NCBI GenBank assembly: GCA_016647705.1 | Contig: CM028336.1 | Location: forward strand, 12,036,880-12,100,879 | Origin: Eucommia ulmoides | Taxonomy: Eukaryota > Streptophyta > Magnoliopsida > Garryales > Eucommiaceae | Direction: 5' to 3' | Length of the DNA: 64,000 bases | Notes under the pieces: generated by a model | Told to the model about the DNA's origin: nothing | Seen by the model: only the letters and a program-made list of their open reading frames with translations | Databases searched by the model: none | Part shown: piece after piece, positions 47,420 through 57,800 of the stretch | How the letters are laid out: every line of letters starts with the position of its first letter | Position numbering within the stretch: the first letter of the stretch is position 1 | Made by a program: the position numbers and the translations under genes

Positions 47420-47842
47420 TCATATAATATACTATATACTAAAAGTGGAAACCAAAACTGAAAATGAACCACTGCCAAAAGAAGACATATCTCTGATCTC
47501 TTTTTTTCCAATCAAATCAATGGTCAAGATCTTCCTTTCCACAATATATATTTTGACCCTTCTACATCTTCTATGAACTAATTACCACTAATTTTTCGAA
47601 AATAAATATTTTTACCTCTTTATTTAAAAAAAAAAAAATCAATTACAATTTTTAAAATTTCATATACTCCTCTAATTTATGTAAATTTCAAGTGAATCCC
47701 TAAAAAAAATTATCCCTCTATTTTTTAAATTATATTTAGAACAAGAATCAAAATAATAACATCAAGGTATTCAAATTAAAAATATATATTAATATTTTTT
47801 TTAGACCCACATATTATGCGGGTCTGAAACTAGTAATAATAG

Positions 47843-47913
47843 CTTACCTCTCATGTGAAAATTTTAGAGTTCAACTCCCTCCCTTAGCATATGTACCAAA
47901 AAAAAAAAAAAAA
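47843..47913 (+). mobile_element. Short SINE-like insertion with poly-A tail
   Basis: About 71 bp ending in an 18-20 A run and flanked by aatag (47838-47842 and 47914-47918); absent from copy A. It holds gagttcaactccc, which resembles the B box of a tRNA-derived promoter. Probably a 5'-truncated SINE. Confidence 0.45.
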
Positions 47914-48130
47914 AATAGGCGATGCAATGTATTAATTAAATGAGTACTTGCGACAAATATTCAACAAATAAATTTATTTATTTGTTGAAAAAAAATATGT
48001 CTCGATAGCAAAAATATGAAACTTTTGAAGCAAAATATTTCAAACTAAAAAAATAAAGTTGTAAATTCAAATGCAGATAATGTAAAAGTAAAGGTGTCTA
48101 AATGTAATTTATTCCACAACTTTACAATTA

Positions 48131-48138
48131 CATGCATG
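48131..48138 (+). promoter_or_regulatory. RY-type motif upstream of protease B
   Basis: CATGCATG, kept from copy A in otherwise diverged flank. Confidence 0.3.
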
Positions 48139-48285
48139 AACACGGCTGCCGCCTTCTCATCTTCTTTCGGTTACCAATTAGGCACTTACCATCATTATTA
48201 TTCAGCCGTTTAAAAGCCATTCAGCTTCGTCCACTAACTAAAACTTAGTCTCCACGTTCAATTGATTTACCACCTTTTCTCTCAC

Positions 48286-48292
48286 TATAAAT
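48286..48292 (+). promoter_or_regulatory. TATA box of protease B
   Basis: Same TATAAAT-G arrangement as copy A; the ATG at 48291 is inside the box. Confidence 0.6.
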
Positions 48293-48338
48293 GTTTCTCT
48301 CTCTTCCCCCTCTCTCTATATCCTTGCATTTCTTCCTC

Positions 48339-49676
48339 ATGGCTTCCTCACTTCTCTCCTTCACTTCTCTAGTCGCCCTTCTCCTCACAACATTCTCCAC
48401 CTCATCTATCGCCGGGGAACACCGCCGACCCCCTTCACTCTCCGTCGGCCTCCGCCTCAGCCTCAAACACGTCTACTCGGGTCACAATCTAACCAAACTC
48501 GAACTCCTCCAACGCTCGGTCATCCGGTCAAGACTGCGCCTCCAGAGGCTCTCGTCGCTGGCTTCCGCTGCCACTCCACCCCCGCCGTCCATCGAACTCC
48601 GGCCCGCGGTGCACCCTGGGGAAGGCGAATTCCTGGTGGAACTGTCTATCGGGACTCCGGCGCTGCCTTTCTCAGCAGTCGTGGACACCGGCAGCGACCT
48701 GATATGGACACAATGCGCACCGTGCGTGAAGTGTTTCGCCCAGACCACCCCTATCTTCGACCCCAAAAATTCGACCACATTTTCGAACGTCTCTTGCTCC
48801 AGTAATTTGTGCCAAGACGTGAGTGTTTTCAAGTGCGACAATGGGTGCAAATATTTGTACGCCTACGGGGATGAGTCGTCGACGCAAGGGTATTTGGCAA
48901 TGGACACTTTCACTTTCAACGGGGCCGCGAATGGACCCATTTCAGTACCTAATATAGGATTCGGATGCGGCATGTACAACCAAGGGGTTGGATTCAGCCA
49001 AGGGTCCGGGCTTATGGGCCTAGGGCGCGGGCCATTGTCGCTTGTTTCCCAGCTCCATTTCGGAAAATTTTCCTACTGTTTGACATCAATGGACGATCGC
49101 AACAAGAGCAGTACCCTTCTATTCGGGCCTTTAGCGGATTTGAACTATACTGGAATTCAGGGTACGCCGTTGATACAAAGCTCGGCGCAGCCAACTTTCT
49201 ATTACGTATCCCTGGAAGGAATCACCGTCGGAGAAACCATGTTGCCTGTATCGAAATCGGTGTTTGAACTGAGAGACGACGGGAGTGGAGGCACGATTAT
49301 CGATTCCGGCACCACCATAAGTTATATTCCGGAAGAAGCTTTTGAGGCACTAAAAAAGGAGTTCAGGTCACAGATGAAGCTTAGGGTTTCACGGACTGAC
49401 GCGACGGGGCTGGATCTGTGTTTTGACCTGCCGTCAGGGGAAGTCACGGAAATTGAGGTTCCGAATCTGAAACTTCACTTCAGGGGGTTGGAATTGCAGC
49501 TACCGGGCGAGAACTACATGCTGGCGGATCCGGATGTAGGAGTGGTGTGCTTGGCGATGGCGGCGACGAGATCGATGTCGATAATAGGAAATATGCAGCA
49601 GCAGAATATGTTGGTTCTTCACGATCTGGAGAAGGAGATGGTTTCGTTTCTACCAACTCAGTGTAATCAGTTGTAG
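48339..49676 (+). CDS. Nepenthesin-type aspartic protease, copy B
   Basis: Same 445-aa protein as copy A, residue for residue: signal peptide, DTGS (116-119), nepenthesin insert with its cysteines, flap, DSGT (322-325), twelve cysteines. The only DNA difference I find over the CDS is a synonymous Gly codon change (GGG at 26294-26296 in A, GGA at 49539-49541 in B). The start is chosen as for copy A; the in-frame ATG at 48291 lies in the TATA box. Core promoter and 5' leader are also identical to A from about 48201, but the distal upstream region differs by several kilobases of transposons, so distal regulation may differ. Secreted or vacuolar; substrate unknown. The single intact exon suggests a working gene. 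Confidence 0.95.
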   Translation: MASSLLSFTSLVALLLTTFSTSSIAGEHRRPPSLSVGLRLSLKHVYSGHNLTKLELLQRSVIRSRLRLQRLSSLASAATPPPPSIELRPAVHPGEGEFLVELSIGTPALPFSAVVDTGSDLIWTQCAPCVKCFAQTTPIFDPKNSTTFSNVSCSSNLCQDVSVFKCDNGCKYLYAYGDESSTQGYLAMDTFTFNGAANGPISVPNIGFGCGMYNQGVGFSQGSGLMGLGRGPLSLVSQLHFGKFSYCLTSMDDRNKSSTLLFGPLADLNYTGIQGTPLIQSSAQPTFYYVSLEGITVGETMLPVSKSVFELRDDGSGGTIIDSGTTISYIPEEAFEALKKEFRSQMKLRVSRTDATGLDLCFDLPSGEVTEIEVPNLKLHFRGLELQLPGENYMLADPDVGVVCLAMAATRSMSIIGNMQQQNMLVLHDLEKEMVSFLPTQCNQL

Positions 49677-50345
49677 ATAATAATTTTTCATTCTCATAAT
49701 AATTATTAATTAATAACAATTTTTATTTTTAAAAATTTTGGATGGAAAATCCAATCAACTTCGTTATCTTACACCTTTTTAATTGAACTAGTTAAACCTG
49801 TTTAGTCCGAGGTTTAAAATCGACTAAAATTTATTGACAATAATACCCGTGAAAATCCATAAGAGTAATTTGATTCCAAGTTAAAATTTGTAGATTATAT
49901 TATAAAAACTTTTTGACACTTTGTAATGGAACAAAATCTCATTTTGGTCCCCATGATTTTAATTTGAACCTATAAATTTCTTTATCATTCCACTTTCAAA
50001 CCTCCTCCTTCCTAGTCAATCATCTTCACACACATATGCTCAAAAATATAAACATAACATTATGCATTTTCGTTTTTTTTAAAAAAAATTGTGATGGGCA
50101 AAGAAAATTGAAAATACGCATAAAGTTTTCTTCCGCAACAATTGATTGTATGTCATCTAAAATTATAATGGAGATATTGATTCGGACTGAAGTGAGATAG
50201 TTACATGGAAGTGAAACTATGAGATCAAACTGAAATAGTGATCAAACTTCAAGGGTACAAAGAATCAAATCCCAATTAAAAGCGATCCGCTAAGGCCATA
50301 GCAAAGACATCACCAGGGAATCTCAAAATCAAACAATCTGATAGG
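49677..50345. other. 3' flank of protease B
   Basis: No gene. Diverged counterpart of 26432-27060. Confidence 0.7.
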
Positions 50346-50664
50346 GATAAAAATCATAGTAAAACTCGTACATTAAGGCCTAGCGGGTTGGTGTCAATAT
50401 GGACTTAAAATCGAAATAATCAATATCCTATAAAGTGTGGTGATAAGTAACTAATTTGGGTCGAGAAACTACGGTTCATAATGGGGAGCATTTGAACTGG
50501 TCAATGAACATAATCATATTCTTTTTGATTGATACAAAATTCGATTCTCCCAAATCAATGAGAATCAGGTATGACTTTTACTTGTATATATGCATGCTAG
50601 TAAAAAGTCCTTATGATCCTCTGCTCCTTGCTCTGGTTAGACCTGTACAAATTCTTACACCGAG
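50346..50664. other. Sequence left of the Copia element, nothing recognised
   Basis: Unique-looking AT-rich sequence up to the target duplication ccgag (50660-50664). Its continuation is at 63702-64000. Confidence 0.4.
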
Positions 50665-50930
50665 TATTAAGGAAACAAAAATCAACCGAACGTGATTTGA
50701 GGAATGATTTGAGTACCTACAATAATTAAGGAATGATCTACAATAATTAAGGAATGATCAACAATAATTGAGGAATGATTTGAAGACTTGCAACAAATTG
50801 TGCATATTTACTTTCCACAATTATACTTACCTTGTATACTTTCCCATTTCTTGTAAACCTTTCATATATATTCACACCCTCTCAATAGAAATAACACATG
50901 AGAGTTTCCAAATTCTTTGGTTTTGTATTA
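50665..50930 (+). repeat. 5' LTR of the Copia element
   Basis: 266 bp, TATTAAGGAAAC...TTTTGTATTA. It holds several short repeats of aattaaggaatgat and gaggaatgatttga in its left half, and a likely TATA region (catatatattcac) in its right half. Confidence 0.85.
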
Positions 50931-51236
50931 TGGTATCAAGAGCATAAGTCACAACTGCCTTTTTCTTTCCCCAGATCCGATCCCATGGCCTCATCTTCAA
51001 CCTCTATCAATCTCAGTAATGTTCACAACCTTGTAACTATTAAACTCACCAAAGATAATTATCTTCTATGAAAAACTCAAATCATCCCGTATTTGCATGG
51101 CCAACGCTTGTTCGGATTTATTGATACTACCATCTCCCCTCCCTTTCCCACCATACCCAACCCTGACTCCAATCCATCCACTCCACCACTCCCGAAATCA
51201 CCTGTAATACCCTGAAAATTTATATTTTTAAAAATA

Positions 51237-51319
51237 TTATTATATATACATATGTATATATATATATATATATATATTTTCACCTGTAATTATTTTCAAT
51301 TTTTATATATACATATGTA

Positions 51320-51357
<38 letters not shown>

Positions 51358-51455
51358 CACATATGTATGTGTGTGTGGATTGGTCAGCAATAATATAGCG
51401 GTGTCTATCTCTACTATATGTATAGTTATATATATAGGTGGCTCTAATTTCTTAG

Positions 51456-51511
<56 letters not shown>

Positions 51512-51514
51512 TAA
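51237..51514. repeat. Microsatellites: TA, GT and TTA runs
   Basis: TA-rich runs at about 51238-51281 and 51338-51357, GT at about 51321-51338, and about 16 TTA/ATT units at about 51463-51511. Confidence 0.9.
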
Positions 51515-52090
51515 AATCCCAACACCTACGCGTATGCTTGCATTGTGATAACCTTGTGCTAACTTGTGGCCTTAAACTTTTTAATTTTTTTTTCTTTTAA
51601 TTCTTAGCCACAATTTTGAGGCTTACCTTTTAAGATTTAGAAATTACATTTAATACCACTATAATTACAAAATAATTCATATTAAATTTAATACTTACAC
51701 TTATCTCCCAAAAATATAAATTAAAAAAATAATCCCAAAAATATTAAACTTTTATAAAATAATAATTTTCAAAATATAAATTCCCGCGATATTACAATCT
51801 ACCCACTAAATAAATTCCGTCCTCGAAATTTTGTTCAAATAATAATAATTCAGAATCGCACCGTACTAATATATCTTGATTAACCAATAATAATCGAAAG
51901 TTACCACCATGCTCCCACTACACTATTCTGATAAAAATATAAATAAATAATAATATATCTTTAAAATATGACGGTAGTCTCATTGAATTGACTTTATCTC
52001 AATTTCAACAAATCCACGACCTCAATAATTTTTTCAATTGGCGTGACTTTTCAAGTCCACTGTCATATCCCATAACCAACATTTATCCTT
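51405..52090 (-). repeat. Inverted copy of the LTR and interior end of the TGTAATACC family
   Basis: Reads on - as interior (gttggttatgggata, gacttgaaaagtcacgcc), then the tract before the LTR, then TGTAATATCGCGGG from 51797. The 32 bp at 51540-51571 are an exact inverted match to 57121-57152 in the right-hand LTR, giving a long imperfect inverted repeat within one element. Confidence 0.7.
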
Positions 52091-52619
52091 AAAAAAATCA
52101 AAACAAAGCATGATATGCATTCCAATTGCAGCTATAGGAAGCAAATGAGATAATGGTAACAACTAGGAGCAAAGTGTCAAACCACCAAAAAAAAACATGA
52201 TGGACGTTAATGCATGCAAATGGGGACCATTATTTTTTTTTTCCATGAAAATATAAGAGATACAAATGTCACAAAAAAAAAAAAAAAAAAAAAACACACT
52301 AAACTTTCAACAATTTGAGAAAAACTATGTAGGATTAACGTAAAATTTCAGAAAACGTGAGAGATACTTGGTAGGTTATATTATCAACATGAATTGTCAC
52401 TTATATGATGATAATTTTAAAATGGTTGAACATTAACTGGACAGCAACAGTAGAAACATATCCACACGCATAGAACCAAGAACACAAAAAAGTAAAAATG
52501 TTGAGATTAGAAGGTAAAAGCGCACAGATAAATATAATATGATATGGTGCACAACATATTAACATCTTAGGTGACATTTGATTAATGCAATTTACCTATA
52601 GTAAGACTGTATTAGTGCC
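52091..52619. other. AT-rich interior sequence, nothing specific
   Basis: Between the inverted LTR copy and the first family block. Contains an A run of about 23 near 52273. No gene. Confidence 0.4.
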
Positions 52620-54864
52620 GTGTTAGTCGTGGACCATAGGATATGTTGCTGAATTGAAAAGATTGGCTTAAATATGTTTACTGTCTTCTATATAAATCGT
52701 CAAATTATATTTTCGTATTAAATTGTGAAAAAAAAAATGTTGATGAAAATGAACAGTTTTACGATGATTAATGGATCAAGTAAATTTTTAAATGTGGAGA
52801 TTGATTTTTATTATTCTGCTATGCCATAGTCGTCTCGTTAGGAGGGCATGTCCTGCGAAATGTGGTTGGTCCTTACAGGAATGCATGTCCTGTAGGACAT
52901 TGTTATTGTGACCTGACAGGAGGACAAGTTCTGCAGGTGGTTGACTATATTGTTGATATGGTATTTTATATCATCATATTGACTCTTAACATTGGAGATA
53001 TCGAATGACCCTAGCATTGATAACCACCTCAAATGACACAGTTGTACATGTTACGATACTGTCGTAACTCCCGATCATGAGGTGAAATGATCATATGGCT
53101 AGTAGAAAAATATGTGTGCAATATTTTATTATATATCAAAATAATTTGATTGGTTATTTTAAAAACATCAGTTTATTGTGATGGTAACATTGAAATTTTA
53201 GTTCGGCTTAATGTGCAGTTATATCTATATTGTATTCTGAAAAGTGGTGTTTGATAAATATACTTAATCAATAAATTATTTTTATATTATAAAGACAACG
53301 TGTACATTGTCTTCTATATAAATTGTCAAATTATATTTTTGTACTAAAATGGAAAAAGAAAAGGTTTGTTAAAATGGACGTTTTTATAAAGTTATGCGAA
53401 TCAAGTAAATTTTTAAATACAAAAAATGATTGTTTTTTTATCTAACTATGCCATAGTGTGATCTATACAGGAGGGCATGTCTTGCGAGATGTTGTTGGTC
53501 TTAACAGAAGGGCATATCCTGTAGGACGATATGTTGTGACCTGACAGGAGGGAAAGTCCTACATGTGGTTTATATATGTTATTATTATTGTTGATAATAA
53601 TTATTATCATCATGATATGGTGGTTTATACCACATGTTGACTCCTACTATTGGAGATATTAAATGGACCTGACATTGCTAGTCACCTTAGATGGCACATT
53701 GGACAGGTTACAATACCGTTATAACTCCTGATTATGAGGTAAATGATCATATGGCTGACAAAGAAGTATATTATTTTATTATATACCAGTGAGTTGACCA
53801 GTTGATTTAAATTTGATTGTTCTGTTATAGTGATATTTTTGTTGAGGTTTGAATACTGCCCAGTGTGGCTATATTTTATTGGAAAGTAGATCTTGATAAA
53901 GATACTTGATCCATAAAATACTTTTATACTACGAAAACAGTACACTGATAAAAATAATTTAGATAGATATTGGTTTACTACTAGCATTCGATGGAGTCGG
54001 AGTGTAGGGTCATTATGAGGCTATTGGGCTTCTTGGGAGCCAATTGTTATTTTGAGATGCTAATTTGAATTTTTTTAGCACAACTGGTATTTTAGAAATT
54101 CGATTGGGGGTATTATGTAATATTTTTATATACATTTTACGTGAGTATTGAACTCAGTGTTGAACTCGTGACTTTGGAGATGCTTTATGTAGTTGGGATG
54201 TATTTATGCATTTAAGATATATTTATATGATTGAGAGGTATTTGGGTGTTTTCACCTAAATAATAAATGTTGGTTATATAATCCAAATATGTGTAGTTTA
54301 GCGTTATCTTGATTTTTATACAAGATTGTTTGCATAATTTTCATATCTAGTTGCAATATTTTTTATACATGCATAGGAGTACTGAACTCGTTTTGATACA
54401 TGTTCATATGTATGAACAATTTGGTATCATTAAGTGTAATGTTCTGATAGGAATTTATGCCATGTAAATTAGAGGATTGAACGATGTTTTTCTCATTTAC
54501 TAATAAAAATTGGTTGTTTACTTCGATTGGAAGCCTGTGGTGATATTTTTGCAAGCTTATTTGGAATTCATTATTATTTTTATTATAATCAGAGTGTGCA
54601 GTGGAAGTATTTAGAAATATAAGATTTTAAAATATAAGTAATAAAGACCCTACGATTTTGAGCTATTTCTAAAAACAAAATTTCGAGGACAAAATTTACT
54701 TAAGGGAGGTAGATTGTAATGCCTCGAAAATTTATATATTTGAAAATATTATTTTATATAAGTTTAATATTTTTGGGATTATTTTTTTTAATGTATATTT
54801 TTGGGAGATAAGTATAATTATTGGATTTAATATGAATTATTTTGTAATTGTAGGGTATTAAATG

Positions 54865-57037
54865 TGTCAATCCTAAGATTTTGATAAACAATTAAATGTT
54901 AATGTTTTGGTGGAACTAACGGTTTAATTGAGTGTTTCAGTTATTTAAGTTCCAATGATGAAGACGCAATGACAAATTATAAATGGATGACAAATGATGA
55001 TGTCAAAGATGATGAAGAATTAAGAGTTTGAAGAAATTAGAAAAAACAACTAAGATGCATTTCAACTCTTAATATCCCAATTAGGAACACACACGGCACA
55101 AAAAGTTTTTATTGTTTATGTGTGTTTTGATAAGATGAAATTATTTGCTCATATGTAATTTGTAAAGAAATATTTATAATTGACTAAAATGAAATATAAG
55201 AAGATTAGTGGAACTTATTTATAAAAGAAAATGGTTAAAGGGGCGAAAACGTAAAAAAGAAAGAGTTAAAAACGAGTTCAGAAAAGAGATCCAGCAGACA
55301 TAAGTCGACTGATGAGAGAAAATGGTTAAAGGGGCGAAAACATAAAAAACAAGAGTTAAAAACGAGTTCAGAAAAGAGATCCAGTAGACATAAGTCTACT
55401 GATGAGTCGACCGGACCAAGTAGCATGAACTCTCTGTATCTCCAAGTCGACAGGTAAGTCGACCAGTGAAGGTAAAATGAACTCTCTGAATCTCCAAGTT
55501 GACAGATAGGTCGACCGATGAACACAACAACGATGGATTGGCTACATCCTGAATTGGGCAGTCGACTGACCGGTCGACTAGGGGCGCTGTTTCAAGATTC
55601 TGTTGATTCCGAGATTATATCCAAAAGTAGTCATTTTTTGTTGGGATTTGAGAGAGATTTCGGGGATTTTAAGATATTTAAGATATGCATCATCGAATAT
55701 TTAAATCCTATTGATTTGGAACATTAAGTTTTTCTGTGTCTCAATTTGGTACATAAAATTATTTCTATTTTAATTAATTGGGATTGAGAAGTATTTGGAG
55801 AGCTTAATTGAAAGATTTAAAAGCTATAATTAAGAGGATTGAACCAAAATGAAATCATAATGATATATGGGGTTTAAGAGAGCATTTAATTGTCATGACA
55901 CATGGGAACTAGCCGTTAGAGAGATTATTTATTTCTCATAAATATAGACCTGCGTTTTTCATATATCATTAACACATTAAGAGAGAGCTAAAAGAGTTAA
56001 GATCATTTTTGAGCTCTTATAAGAGTTACCATTCTGAGATATTGTGCGAGCTATTCTAAGAGGCGATCTTGAGAAATATTTGGTGTTAATCTTTGCTGTT
56101 ACCAGATCTGAAGTAACATCGCGCTATTTATTTTTTTTGTGGATTTCGGGTGAGATCTTTCCAATTACTTTCTATTTGTGCATTACTTGTTTAAATTTAG
56201 AAATTGATCTTAGAATTTTTTTTTGATTCTTTATTGAATAAAATATTTTTTATAAACAATTTCTTAAATCTGATTACATGCTCAATTATTTGCTACCCAT
56301 ATATTTTGTTCAAAATTAGATTTTCAATCTCACATTTTTCTATCACTAGACTTGGGATAATAATTGAGTTATTATTTATCTGGGGTCCGAGTGAGATTTT
56401 CTGCTTATCAATTTGTATTGGTGAGTAGTGTGACGGATTAAATACTATTGAGGCATTTAACCAAAGGGTAACTGAGTATCAGCCTTTTCTTGTAAAGAGA
56501 TTGAGGTAGTAATTCTTCCTAAAGAGAATTGTGTTTTGAGTGAATTTTATAACGATTCATTCCTTACTGGGTAAATTGATATTTGGAGTGATTGGTGAGA
56601 TTTTGATTCTTTGGCCTTAGTGTTAAAAAGAATTAGGTTATTCTTTAGCTTGTAAAAAGTAGATGTTCTTCCTTAGTCTGGGAAAAGAATTTTGTAAAGG
56701 TTGATTCTGAACCTGTAAAAGAATCGTTGTGTGGGTTTGGTTCTCACCTTTAAATGGATCTTGAGTATTAGTGGGTACGAATCTCCGTAGGGCTCGGAGG
56801 ACTAGATTAGCCAAGAATAATTTGGTGAACCAGGATATATCTTGGTGTACTGCAATATTTAATTTGTTTATTTTTGTTATTTGGTGTGCACCTAGTTGAT
56901 TATATTATTCCGCTATGATATAAAGATAATAATTAATTTAGGTTTAAAATTAATTATTTGATTTATTGAAGTTTTATTCTGATAATTTTTTAAATACCTA
57001 ATTCACCTCTCCTCTTGGGTATTCCACTGGGCCAACA
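54865..57037 (+). mobile_element. SIRE-like Copia solo LTR, 2.17 kb
   Basis: Starts TGTCAATCCTAAGATTTTGA, ends CACTGGGCCAACA, with duplication aaatg (54860-54864 and 57038-57042). It has the SIRE-type words caattaaatgttaatgtttt, ttgagtgtttcag and, near the end, attcacctctcctcttggg. A tandem duplication of about 100 bp lies at 55225-55410, followed by a cluster of GTCGAC-type motifs (55305-55580). No interior, hence solo. Confidence 0.8.
55225..55580 (+). repeat. Tandem duplication and GTCGAC motif cluster in the SIRE-like LTR
   Basis: Two copies of agaaaatggttaaaggggcg...gacataagtcnactgatgag, then repeated gtcgac words with variable flanks (gatgagtcgaccgg, caagtcgacaggtaag, ggtcgaccgatg, cagtcgactgaccggtcgac). 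It corresponds in type to the palindromes at 46318 in the sister LTR. Confidence 0.7.
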
Positions 57038-57237
57038 AAATGTAATTTCTAAATCTTAAAAAGTAAGTATCAAAATTGTGGATAAGATTAAAAGGAAAAA
57101 AAGAAAAAAAAAATGTTTAAGGCCACAAGTTAGCACAAGGTTATCACAATGCATGCATACTAATGAATTGAAGCCACCTATATATATATATATATATATA
57201 TAATGAAAGTCAGAGCCGCAGAACACGAACTCATATC

Positions 57238-57285
<48 letters not shown>

Positions 57286-57766
57286 TTTGAATATTCTGAT
57301 CAAATTTCGACTTCAGATTTCAGGTAGAATTTCTAATTCTTTTAATATATGTATTAGAAAATTTTGAATATTCTGATCAAATTTCGACTTCAGATTTCAG
57401 GTAGAATTTCTAATTCTTTTAATATATGTATTTGATTTTTTTACTGTATAATTTATGTTATTATTGTTATTGAATTTTAACTGTTAAATTTTATGAAATA
57501 ATTATAATTATGTGAAAATTATGTAGAAATCATGTCAAAGTGTTTTATTTGTTGTATCAATTAAATGCACGTATTAAAGGGGTTGAAATTTTACTGAGCG
57601 TTGGCTCACAACCCCACAATTCGATTGTAGGGCCGATGAAAGGGAAACGGCGACATGAGTTTTAATTGAATTTCTATTTAAAAAGGGTAATAGTTGTAGT
57701 TACTATCTACCGTTGTAAAAAATGGATTTGGAGTCATGGAATTGGAATTTAAAAAGCCATTGTTCC

Positions 57767-57800
<34 letters not shown>

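Larger units (their letters stand above)
44659..47833 (+). mobile_element. Helitron interrupted by a SIRE-like solo LTR
   Basis: 5' TC after A at 44658. With the LTR removed, the left end reads TCTTATT then gtcttattaaaagtggaag. The 3' end is AGACCC...GGGTCT (stem 47803-47825), then CTAG (47830-47833) and T. Copy A has an unoccupied counterpart (about 24610-24645). About 0.93 kb without the LTR. A second 5'-end-like sequence after an A at 47420 (TCATATAATATACTATA, then aaaagtgg) suggests an inner or tandem Helitron of 414 bp sharing the 3' end. Confidence 0.6.
38225..50345 (+). repeat. Duplicated genomic segment, copy B (expanded by insertions)
   Basis: Homologous blocks to copy A in the same order: 38229-38334, 42133-42415, 44485-44658, 47914-50345. 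Everything between them is insertion (38335-42132, 42416-44484, 44659-47833, 47843-47913). The left edge abuts the SIRE-like LTR end at 38224. The protease genes are 23,245 bp apart in the same orientation. Confidence 0.85.

Noticed and set aside
50931-50943. tRNA-related word tggtatcaagagc as a tRNA gene
   Set aside because: It is a primer-binding site next to an LTR; there is no cloverleaf.
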